Origin: an uncultured Bacilli bacterium
GTDB lineage: Bacteria > Bacillota_I > Bacilli_A > RF39 > UBA660
Direction of reading: 5' to 3'
Assembly (NCBI GenBank): GCA_948629335.1
Contig: CAPHZB010000003.1
Location: 1-47,794, forward strand
Length of the DNA stretch: 47,794 nucleotides
In this document: in pieces, positions 41,536-47,794 of the stretch
Layout of the letters: each line of letters starts with the position of its first letter
How positions within the stretch are numbered: the stretch's first letter is position 1
Notes under the pieces: generated by a model
Seen by the model: the letters and a program-made list of their open reading frames with translations, nothing else
What the model was told of the DNA's origin: nothing
Database searches by the model: none
Translations under genes and position numbers: made by a program

Positions 41536-43257
41536 ATGTTGGAAGAATTAAATAAAAAAGAATATATAAGTAAAAAACAAATTGCACTTTTAAAACAGAA
41601 TGAGAAGGATATTTATCTGAAATATAAAAAAATAAAGTATCTATTTTCTTCTAAGGCATGGAAATTTAAACACACTTATAAAAATCTAGAAAAAATAGTT
41701 CAAAAGAAAAATACAATTTTTCTAGAAGAAGAAGAGAAAAAATACGACGATTTGCTTTCAAATATAAATGGAAGGAGTTTAGATAAAGAACAACGTAGAG
41801 CCGTCTTACAAGAAGAAGATAGTGTTTTGGTGATTGCTGGTGCTGGAAGTGGTAAGACATTAACTATGTTAGGGAAAATTGTTTATCTTTTAGATGTAAA
41901 GAAAATAGAACCCTCCAAAATTTTATGCATTTCGTTTACAAATGCTATTACAGAAGATTTTAAATCATCATTAAAAAAAGTAACAGATGCTAAAATCGAT
42001 TGCATGACTTTTCATAAATTAGGTATTTCTATTTTTCATCATAATGGATTAGATTTAGAAGTTGTCGATGAATCTCTTCTTAATACCATTATTCTAAAAT
42101 GTACAGAAGAAGAAAATGATTTAACCTTATTCTTTAAGGAAGATAAGAGGCAAAAAAAACAATTTCTTCATCTAGTGAGTACATTTCTTCATCTATTCAA
42201 ATCAGGAGGTTATGAAAAGGAAAGTTTTTCTATTTTTATAGAAGAAGCTAAAAAAAATAAAAATCGATTTTTAAGGAAAAAAGAACTTATTTTTTTAAAT
42301 TTTACCTATAAAGTATATGTAAAATATGAAGAGGAATTAGAAAAAGAAAATAAAATTGATTTTGACGATATGATAAAAGAAGCAACTACTTTACTTTCAA
42401 ATGGGGGAAAATATAAGAGTTATGATTACATTTTGATTGATGAATATCAAGATACTTCCTATATTCGTTATCAACTTATAAAAACACTAAAAGAATTAGG
42501 AAATAGCAAAATCATTGCTGTTGGAGATGATTGGCAAGCCATTTACAAGTTTACAGGATGTACACTAGATAACTTTTTAAATTTTGAAGAATTATTTCCT
42601 TATAGTTCTATTTTAAAAATACAAACCACATACCGAAATCCACAAGAATTAATTACAGTAGCAGGAAATTTTGTTATGAAAAATAAAAGACAAATTTACA
42701 AGGATCTGCATTCTGCAAAACGAGTAAAAAAACCGATTAAACTTTTTTTCTATCGACAGAAAAGTGATTTTGTTCTTTTTTTAGAAGAAATTTTTTCTAA
42801 AAATGAAAGTCATGCATATTATATACTAGGGAGAAATAATCATGATATAGACTTTCTAAAAGAATATGATGTATTCTTTATCCATGATAATGAAATTCAA
42901 TATCGCAACTATCCTGATATTCATCTTTATTTTTATACAGTGCATAAATCTAAGGGATTAGAAAGTGAAAATGTCATTCTAATTAATGTAGAAGATTCGA
43001 TTCTAGGATTTCCAAGTCAGTTAACTGATGATGAGGTTTTACGTTATGTAACAAAGAAAGAACTTTATCCCTATGAAGAAGAAAGAAGACTATTTTACGT
43101 TGCTTTAACAAGAACAAAGAATAATGTTTATTTATTTTGTCCAAAGGTTAAATATTCTCCTTTTGTAAAAGAGTTATTAGAAGAAAATGCAAAAAATATA
43201 GAGGTTATGAAGTATAAAAGGAAAGATTTAGAAAAAAATAGAAATGTAGTGCATTAG
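41536..43257 (+). CDS. UvrD/helicase IV-like SF1A helicase
   Basis: A 573-residue DNA helicase. Motifs in order: Walker A VIAGAGSGKT, DYILIDEYQDTS, VGDDWQAIYKFTG, TTYRNPQEL, VHKSKGLESENVILIN and EEERRLFYVALTRTK. A roughly 80-residue Lys-rich N-terminal arm recalls HelD/helicase IV. At this length it lacks the long 1B and 2B extensions of UvrD, so it may be a helicase IV relative. GGAGGG lies six bases before the ATG at 41536. It is followed by the Hsp20 gene 21 bases later. Confidence 0.88.
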   Translation: MLEELNKKEYISKKQIALLKQNEKDIYLKYKKIKYLFSSKAWKFKHTYKNLEKIVQKKNTIFLEEEEKKYDDLLSNINGRSLDKEQRRAVLQEEDSVLVIAGAGSGKTLTMLGKIVYLLDVKKIEPSKILCISFTNAITEDFKSSLKKVTDAKIDCMTFHKLGISIFHHNGLDLEVVDESLLNTIILKCTEEENDLTLFFKEDKRQKKQFLHLVSTFLHLFKSGGYEKESFSIFIEEAKKNKNRFLRKKELIFLNFTYKVYVKYEEELEKENKIDFDDMIKEATTLLSNGGKYKSYDYILIDEYQDTSYIRYQLIKTLKELGNSKIIAVGDDWQAIYKFTGCTLDNFLNFEELFPYSSILKIQTTYRNPQELITVAGNFVMKNKRQIYKDLHSAKRVKKPIKLFFYRQKSDFVLFLEEIFSKNESHAYYILGRNNHDIDFLKEYDVFFIHDNEIQYRNYPDIHLYFYTVHKSKGLESENVILINVEDSILGFPSQLTDDEVLRYVTKKELYPYEEERRLFYVALTRTKNNVYLFCPKVKYSPFVKELLEENAKNIEVMKYKRKDLEKNRNVVH

Positions 43258-43278
43258 GAGGATAGAAAGGGTGATATA

Positions 43279-43656
43279 GTGCTTCCTAGAAATTATTATT
43301 TAGATGATTTATTTAACAATTTATTAGAAAAAAACGATACATCAAGGATGAAATGTGATATTTATGAACAGGAGGATAACTTTTTTATTGAAATGGATGC
43401 TCCTGGTTTCTCAAAGGAAGATATACAAATAGAAGTTAAAGATGGTTATTTAACCATTGCTGCATCAAAGAAACAAGAACAAGAGGAGAAAAATTATATT
43501 CGTCGTGAGAGAAATTATACTTCGTATGAAAGAAGCTTTTATCTAGGAAATGTAAAGGAAGAAGAAATTACAGCTACGTTTAAGGATGGCATTTTAATTA
43601 TAAAAATTCCTAAAAATATAGAGGTAGAAAATGTAAAAAAGATAGAAATTTTGTAG
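43279..43656 (+). CDS. Small heat shock protein Hsp20
   Basis: A 125-residue chaperone with the alpha-crystallin domain: YEQEDNFFIEMDAPGFSKEDIQIE, DGYLTIAASK, FYLGNVKEEEITATFKDGILII and the C-terminal IPK. It holds unfolding proteins during heat or other stress. The start is GTG at 43279 (GGTGATATA before it); an ATG start is absent. It is 21 bases after the helicase stop, likely in the same transcript. Confidence 0.93.
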   Translation: MLPRNYYLDDLFNNLLEKNDTSRMKCDIYEQEDNFFIEMDAPGFSKEDIQIEVKDGYLTIAASKKQEQEEKNYIRRERNYTSYERSFYLGNVKEEEITATFKDGILIIKIPKNIEVENVKKIEIL

Positions 43657-43678
43657 TACAATAGATTTGGTGATTATT

Positions 43679-43954
43679 TTGAAAATTAAGGATAAAGAAG
43701 TAAGTATAGAGGAATTATTAAAAGAAAAAGATGTGGTTGGACAGATGCATCAATTTAGGAAAAATAATTTTTTTCTATCAGATGAACAAATAGAAATCTT
43801 AAATAGGTATAAAATCAATTACCAAGAGTATACAACCACATCTTCTTTAATTTATGCAATAGATGAAGTACTATCTTTTGAGGAGATAGAAGAGTTGGAA
43901 AATATTGCAAGTGCGCTTTCTGAATATCAGTATTATAACGAGGTAAATAAGTGA
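43679..43954 (+). CDS. Hypothetical 91-residue protein
   Basis: A small acidic helical protein (MKIKDKEVSIEELLKEKDVVG, FLSDEQIEILNRYKINY, EVLSFEEIEELENIASAL). No family recognised. The probable start is TTG at 43679 with GGTGAT four bases upstream; a TTG four codons earlier has no site. It follows the Hsp20 gene by 22 bases, so it is part of that operon. Both genes use non-ATG starts with GGTGAT-type sites. Confidence 0.65.
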   Translation: MKIKDKEVSIEELLKEKDVVGQMHQFRKNNFFLSDEQIEILNRYKINYQEYTTTSSLIYAIDEVLSFEEIEELENIASALSEYQYYNEVNK

Positions 43955-43968
43955 AACAGATTCTGAAT

Positions 43969-43998
43969 TTGACAACGAAAAAAAATTTATGTTATGAT
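43969..43998 (+). promoter_or_regulatory. Promoter of the glucosaminidase-like gene
   Basis: TTGACA (43969-43974) and TATGAT (43993-43998), 18 bases apart. Confidence 0.65.
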
Positions 43999-44035
43999 AA
44001 TAACTGTTCATGTGAGAATGAACAAGAGGTGAAAG

Positions 44036-44719
44036 ATGAAAGTGAAAAATCAAAAGCTGTTTCAAGCATTTACAGCATCTATTGTTTGCTTGACAGCCGT
44101 TTTATGTGGAGTCTTTGTACTAGCACATAATGATTATACTTATTCAAAGCAAGATGTGCATGAAGCAGCAATTTTGGAAAATGATGATGAACCCTCCTCG
44201 TCCCTTGAGGATATGGGGTTAATAGAAGAATTAAAAGGAAAAATAAAAATAATTATTGAAGATAAAAAACAAGCGGATTATGAAGCATATTTACAGTCAC
44301 TTATTGTTTATGATGGCTTAACAATGGATGAATTAACGGAGAAATTAGATAGAAATTTAAAATCGACGTTAAAAGGAAAGGGTAGACTTTTTGCAGAATA
44401 TTCTATCGAATTAGGTCTGGACCCTTACTTAGCTGTTTCGATTGTTCTTTTAGAAACAGGTTGTAATTGGGAATGTAGTGGTCTTGTAAAACAATGCAAT
44501 AATGTGGGAGGAATTAAAGGAAGCCCTGGCTGTTGGGGTGGGGCTTATCAACGATATTCTTCTCTAGATGACGGTATTAAAAGTTTTATGGACCTATTAT
44601 ATAATAACTATTATTCGAAAGGTCTAACGACACCCGAAAAGATTAATCCAAAATATGCAGAAAGCAAAACTTGGGCACAGAAAGTAAATAAGTATATAGA
44701 AAAAATTAGAGCAAGTTAG
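44036..44719 (+). CDS. Membrane-anchored glucosaminidase (lysozyme-fold) protein
   Basis: A 227-residue protein with an N-terminal signal anchor (about residues 9-31, FQAFTASIVCLTAVLCGVFV) and an extracytoplasmic mannosyl-glycoprotein endo-beta-N-acetylglucosaminidase-like domain: ELGLDPYLAVSIVLLETGCNW (the catalytic Glu region), CNNVGGIKGSPGCWGG and YQRYSSLDDGIKSFMDLLYNNY. The domain cuts peptidoglycan glycan strands. GAGGTG lies seven bases before the ATG. Own promoter and terminator: one transcript. Its target could be the spore cortex or cell division wall, but that is not shown. Confidence 0.85.
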   Translation: MKVKNQKLFQAFTASIVCLTAVLCGVFVLAHNDYTYSKQDVHEAAILENDDEPSSSLEDMGLIEELKGKIKIIIEDKKQADYEAYLQSLIVYDGLTMDELTEKLDRNLKSTLKGKGRLFAEYSIELGLDPYLAVSIVLLETGCNWECSGLVKQCNNVGGIKGSPGCWGGAYQRYSSLDDGIKSFMDLLYNNYYSKGLTTPEKINPKYAESKTWAQKVNKYIEKIRAS

Positions 44720-44732
44720 ACTTGCTTTTTTT
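44710..44732 (+). terminator. Terminator after the glucosaminidase-like gene
   Basis: AGCAAG and CTTGCT pair around TTAGA, T-run follows; the stem overlaps the stop codon. Confidence 0.8.
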
Positions 44733-44772
44733 GTGCAAATAATGGTATTCTGAATAAAAGTAGGATGATGTT

Positions 44773-45747
44773 ATGAAAAGAAATCCCCACGTCATAGATT
44801 ATAATCGGAAAATTGATATTGTATTTTTCTGTGTTATGGATGAAGTATTTGAAAAATATAAACGTTATTTTCCACAAGAGTATTACGCAATAAGAAATGA
44901 GTCTTCCATAGATGAAATCAATACAACAATTTATAATGAGGCACCAGATTTAGTTGTATTTCCTGAGAATATTCAAATCTTATCGACTCGAATAGAGAAA
45001 ATCCTTATGTATGTTGATTGTCAGAAATTAGGGACAGAATATAAAGAAGTAAGTCGAATGATTCGAAGGCAAGCGTATGAAAATTATATATTAAAGATTA
45101 AAAAACAGATTGAGAATATTATTCAGGATAATGGTAATGATATGGATAAAAGTGCGAAAGCAATTGTAAATTTATTAGATCTAAAAAGCTATTATTTTCG
45201 AGATCATTCAATACGAGTAGCCAAGTATAGTATATATATTGGAGAAAAGTTAAAATTAAGTGAAGAGGAGTTGTTTCAATTAAAATACGCTGCTTTATTA
45301 CATGACATTGGTCTTTTAGTGCTTCCTTCTTACATTGTATGCAAACCAGGAGAATATTCAAAACAGGAAAAGACATTTTATAAGTATCATACGTTGACGG
45401 GGGATTATTTACTTGCATTTCCTATATTCAAAGATATAAGAAGAATGGTCCGTTTGCACCATGAACGGGTTGATGGAAAAGGTTTTCTTAAAAAGAAAGA
45501 AGAAGAGATTCCTCTAGGATGTAAAATTATCGCTATTTGTGATATGTTTGATTTATTAGTAACTTCTAATTTATTGGGTCCAAGAATGACTTACTTAGAG
45601 GCACTTCAGAAATTAATTATGATTTGTGAAAAAAAGAAGAATAACTGGAAAAAGCGTTTTGATAAACAAATTTTAGATGTATTTGTGGAGTCGATGAAGA
45701 ATAACAAAGAATTTTCAGATATGAATGATATCATGAAGAATTTGTGA
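44773..45747 (+). CDS. HD-GYP-like phosphodiesterase domain protein
   Basis: A 324-residue protein. The C-terminal part is HD-type: FRDHSIRVAKY (H145), LLHDIG (HD at 177-178), H206 and LHHERVDGKGFL (H229 and H230), ICDMFD near 258. This is the HD-GYP architecture, but the GYP motif proper is GKGF, so cyclic-di-GMP activity is uncertain. The N-terminal 115 residues form an alpha/beta region that may be a degenerate receiver domain. AGGATGATGTT precedes the ATG. It stands after the glucosaminidase terminator and before a thioredoxin-like gene. Confidence 0.8.
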   Translation: MKRNPHVIDYNRKIDIVFFCVMDEVFEKYKRYFPQEYYAIRNESSIDEINTTIYNEAPDLVVFPENIQILSTRIEKILMYVDCQKLGTEYKEVSRMIRRQAYENYILKIKKQIENIIQDNGNDMDKSAKAIVNLLDLKSYYFRDHSIRVAKYSIYIGEKLKLSEEELFQLKYAALLHDIGLLVLPSYIVCKPGEYSKQEKTFYKYHTLTGDYLLAFPIFKDIRRMVRLHHERVDGKGFLKKKEEEIPLGCKIIAICDMFDLLVTSNLLGPRMTYLEALQKLIMICEKKKNNWKKRFDKQILDVFVESMKNNKEFSDMNDIMKNL

Positions 45748-45810
45748 AAAAACAGTTGAAATATTGAAAATGCAATAAATATTTGATAAGATGTTTGCAG
45801 GAGGATTATT

Positions 45811-46428
45811 ATGCCAGAGAAGAAAAACATCAAAAAAACAAATTTCAAAACGAATGAGAATGATGAAATAAAAAAGAATATAAAAGTGGTTGGGAAAGAT
45901 TATACACTATTATTAAATAAGATTTTACTTTGTTTGTATGCGATTATCTTTCTTTTGATTATAAATACGACAGTGTTATTGTTAAAGGATGCTAAATTTG
46001 GAACAACGGAGGATAGTACAGAAACAAATAATGGAGCAAATGAGTCAAAAGAATATGATGTGAGTATGTTTACCCCTGTTACATCAGAAACATTGAAAGA
46101 AGAAACTGCAGATGATGAATTAAAAATCGTTTATATTGGAAGATCAACTTGTGGATTTTGTATTCAATTTCTACCAGTATTGCAACAAGCACAAAAGGAT
46201 TATGGATATAAAACGTTATATTTGGATATAACAACAGTGAAGACAACAGAACAACAAGATAGAATTCTAGAACTTGATAATGAAGATAAGTTCTTAGAAA
46301 ATAATTTTGGTAGTACACCAATGGTATTACTTATGAAAAATAGTGAAATTGTTGATACATCATTAGGCTATAAAGAATATTCAGAATATTCTGCATGGTT
46401 AGAGAATAATGGATTTGCTAAAAAATAG
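45811..46428 (+). CDS. Membrane-anchored thioredoxin-like protein (CGFC)
   Basis: A 205-residue protein with a basic cytoplasmic N-terminus, one membrane segment (about residues 32-54, LLNKILLCLYAIIFLLIINT and on) and an extracytoplasmic thioredoxin fold: IVYIGRSTCGFCIQFLPVL with active-site CGFC, and GSTPMVLLMKN with the cis-proline. Related to bacteriocin-accessory PedC/BrcD proteins, but no bacteriocin gene is next to it, so a general thiol-disulfide role is likelier. AGGAGG lies seven bases before the ATG. Confidence 0.82.
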   Translation: MPEKKNIKKTNFKTNENDEIKKNIKVVGKDYTLLLNKILLCLYAIIFLLIINTTVLLLKDAKFGTTEDSTETNNGANESKEYDVSMFTPVTSETLKEETADDELKIVYIGRSTCGFCIQFLPVLQQAQKDYGYKTLYLDITTVKTTEQQDRILELDNEDKFLENNFGSTPMVLLMKNSEIVDTSLGYKEYSEYSAWLENNGFAKK

Positions 46429-46447
46429 GAGCAAGTCCTTTTTATTT
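46418..46447 (+). terminator. Terminator after the thioredoxin-like gene
   Basis: AAAAATAGGA and TCCTTTTT pair around GCAAG, overlapping the stop codon. Confidence 0.55.
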
Positions 46448-46591
46448 TACAAAAGAAGGTAGAAATTCAAAAATGGTAAATTGTATATTTAATTGTATAT
46501 TTGCTTATCAAAGATGCGTAGAAACGTAGAAAAACTTGTTCTCATTCGCTTCTTGTTCGGTTTAGGAAATGCAAAAAATTTAAAAAAAGTA

Positions 46592-46620
46592 TTGCATAAA
46601 TGCTTAAAATCATATATAAT
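46592..46620 (+). promoter_or_regulatory. Promoter of tRNA-Leu
   Basis: TTGCAT (46592-46597) and TATAAT (46615-46620), 17 bases apart, 26 bases before the tRNA. Confidence 0.75.
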
Positions 46621-46646
46621 TTAAATTGTTCAGATGTGAATGTATT

Positions 46647-46735
46647 GCCTGAGTGGCGAAATTGGTAGACGCACAGGACTTAAAATCCTGCGGGAGTCAA
46701 ATCCCGTGCCAGTTCAAGTCTGGCCTTAGGCACCA
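46647..46735 (+). tRNA. tRNA-Leu (TAA)
   Basis: Class II cloverleaf: acceptor GCCTGAG with CTTAGGC, anticodon stem CAGGA/TCCTG with loop CTTAAAA giving anticodon TAA, a long variable arm (GCGGGAGTCAAATCCCGT), T-arm CCAGTTCAAGTCTGG and an encoded CCA end (ACCA at 46732-46735). Confidence 0.97.
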
Positions 46736-46746
46736 GATTGATAACA

Positions 46747-46774
46747 AACTCGGACTTTTATGGTTCGGGTTTTA
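46747..46774 (+). terminator. Hairpin after tRNA-Leu
   Basis: AAACTCG pairs with CGGGTTT (one G-T pair), followed by TTTTAA. Weak T-run. Confidence 0.4.
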
Positions 46775-46893
46775 ATATGCCAAAAATTAGTGTATAATGT
46801 TTATAGAAATTAAATTGAGGTTTTTCAATTTAGTAAAACACACTTGTACATTGACAAATCAATGCTGTTTATAGAATACTTAGGGAGGGAATT

Positions 46894-47538
46894 ATGTCTA
46901 AATGGTCTAATTTATATGAGAAAGAAATATTGTCTGCCTCATCTATAGATGATTTTATCAAACAGAAATTATCTACTAAAAAAAAGATAATTAAAATAAT
47001 TGATAAATATGCTTTGAATAAAAAGATAATAGAATTGGGTGCAGGTACAGGCGTATTGGCATTATATCTTTCAACAATAAATAATTATGAAGTAGATGCT
47101 TTAGATCAAGATTGTGATATGATTTCGTTAAGTAAAAAATACTTTTTATCTAAATTCAAAAATTCTAATATAAATTATTTATGTGATGATATCAGAAATA
47201 TAAATGTTATAGAAAAGTATGATGTTTGCTATAGTATTGGTATTTTAGAGCACTATAACGATAATGAAATTATAGATTTAATTCATAAGCAGACTTCTAT
47301 AAGTGAATATGTTATTTTTGGGATACCAACAAAATATTTTGATGAAGATAAAAAAATGTATGGAAATGAAAGATATCTATCACTACATTATTGGAGAAAG
47401 TTGATAAAAAAATGTAATTGTAAAATAATTGAAGAGTCTTCATATCATTATTTGAGTTTTTTTAAAAAGATAATTAATTATAAAAAGTGGTTTAAACCGA
47501 ATCCTGTACACATTTTTATTATAAAGAAAAACTGTTGA
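46894..47538 (+). CDS. Class I SAM-dependent methyltransferase
   Basis: A 214-residue methyltransferase with the SAM-binding IIELGAGTGVLALYL (residues about 45-59), DALDQDCDMI and a CYSIGILEHYNDNEI catalytic region. The C-terminal end (HIFIIKKNC) and the small size suggest a small-molecule methyltransferase; the substrate is unknown. GGGAGG lies upstream of the ATG. It lies just downstream of tRNA-Leu, a common insertion place, so it may be acquired. Upstream, TTGACA near 46852 suggests a promoter. Confidence 0.85.
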   Translation: MSKWSNLYEKEILSASSIDDFIKQKLSTKKKIIKIIDKYALNKKIIELGAGTGVLALYLSTINNYEVDALDQDCDMISLSKKYFLSKFKNSNINYLCDDIRNINVIEKYDVCYSIGILEHYNDNEIIDLIHKQTSISEYVIFGIPTKYFDEDKKMYGNERYLSLHYWRKLIKKCNCKIIEESSYHYLSFFKKIINYKKWFKPNPVHIFIIKKNC

Positions 47539-47623
47539 ACTTCTCTTGAACACCATAGGAAAATTAGTCGAACTAATCGACATAATAAATACACTTGTAT
47601 TTTGTCAAAAGAGGAATATATAT

Positions 47624-47740
47624 ATGAAAATAATAGATGTTTGTGACAATTATGCTGGTGGAGGGTGCTTAAAACAATATTATGTTAAAAACGAAATAAC
47701 TAATTATAATATGCTAGGCACGGGGGATTATATCCATTAG
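47624..47740 (+). CDS. Short reading frame of unknown function
   Basis: A 38-residue frame (MKIIDVCDNYAGGGCLKQYY, then YNMLGTGDYIH) with GAGGAA eight bases before the ATG. It has two cysteines and a GGG. The right end of the window is near, but the frame ends in TAG inside it. It could be a small peptide or a truncated gene start; I do not recognise it. Confidence 0.35.
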   Translation: MKIIDVCDNYAGGGCLKQYYVKNEITNYNMLGTGDYIH

Positions 47741-47794
47741 CTTTAGCCACATAAACCCTTTTAGGACTTGCAAGCAAGAAAATAAGAGTATAAA

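Noticed and set aside
46471..46560. TTGTATATTT tandem and CTTGTTCGG near tRNA-Leu as a MITE end
   Set aside because: Only about nine bases resemble the ends of the element at 6829 and no partner arm is seen.
1..47794. CRISPR array or rRNA genes
   Set aside because: No regularly spaced repeats and no rRNA-like stretches were found.

Overview
The window is very AT-rich, with short intergenic gaps, AGGAGG-type ribosome binding sites and TTGACA/TATAAT promoters, so it reads as a low-GC Firmicute. Gene order mnmG-rsmG-noc (as in Bacilli), a CotJ-type spore coat operon, CotF-like coat proteins and a YhfW-type Rieske oxidoreductase point to an endospore-forming member of the Bacilli/Erysipelotrichia, possibly a gut anaerobe (rubrerythrin, rubredoxin-type domain). 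UGA is a stop here (it ends uvrB), so the Mycoplasma code does not apply. The species cannot be named from the sequence.

Layout. 0-7 kb: a kinase-fold protein, then mnmG-rsmG and a Noc/ParB protein carrying a very long Met/Gln/Pro/Asn-rich insert, then a transglutaminase-fold protein and a 780-base gene-free gap holding a MITE-like element and a possible small RNA. 7.5-14 kb: exonuclease III, a C26 glutamine amidotransferase separated by one in-frame TAG from a start-less VanY-type carboxypeptidase, and the run uvrB-yvlD-like-lgt-trxB. 14-26.4 kb, mostly minus strand: a small alarmone synthetase, a three-domain RNA repair enzyme (kinase, phosphatase, ligase), a flavin-fold oxidase, an SDR dehydrogenase, a 192-base palindromic element, a 1007-residue SF1 helicase with a coiled-coil insert, a Nudix hydrolase, an XRE regulator with an S51 peptidase, and a beta-CASP nuclease with a repeated C-terminal extension.

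26.4-31.8 kb is an accessory zone ending at tRNA-His. It has a HAM1 pyrophosphatase, a YdcF-like protein and a phosphotransferase-transglutaminase fusion, mixed with fragments of at least five decayed genes (including a transposase and a serine recombinase) and two copies of an 85-base repeat. 32-35 kb: cotJ operon, a YunG-like protein and the YhfW-like oxidoreductase. 35.4-38.9 kb: an ASCH-domain protein, then a block (TetR regulator, YoaP-like GNAT, radical SAM protein, small protein) bracketed by a perfect 18-base inverted repeat.

39-47.8 kb: two small CotF-like coat proteins, rubrerythrin, a VanZ-RDD membrane protein, a UvrD-like helicase, Hsp20, a secreted or anchored glucosaminidase, an HD-GYP-like protein, a membrane thioredoxin-like protein, tRNA-Leu, a methyltransferase and a very short terminal reading frame. 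The strongest candidates for something undescribed are the Noc with a 330-residue insert and possible internal start, the TAG-split C26/VanY pair, the kinase-transglutaminase fusion, the repeat-bearing beta-CASP protein, and the two palindromic elements. No CRISPR array, rRNA or complete insertion sequence is visible.
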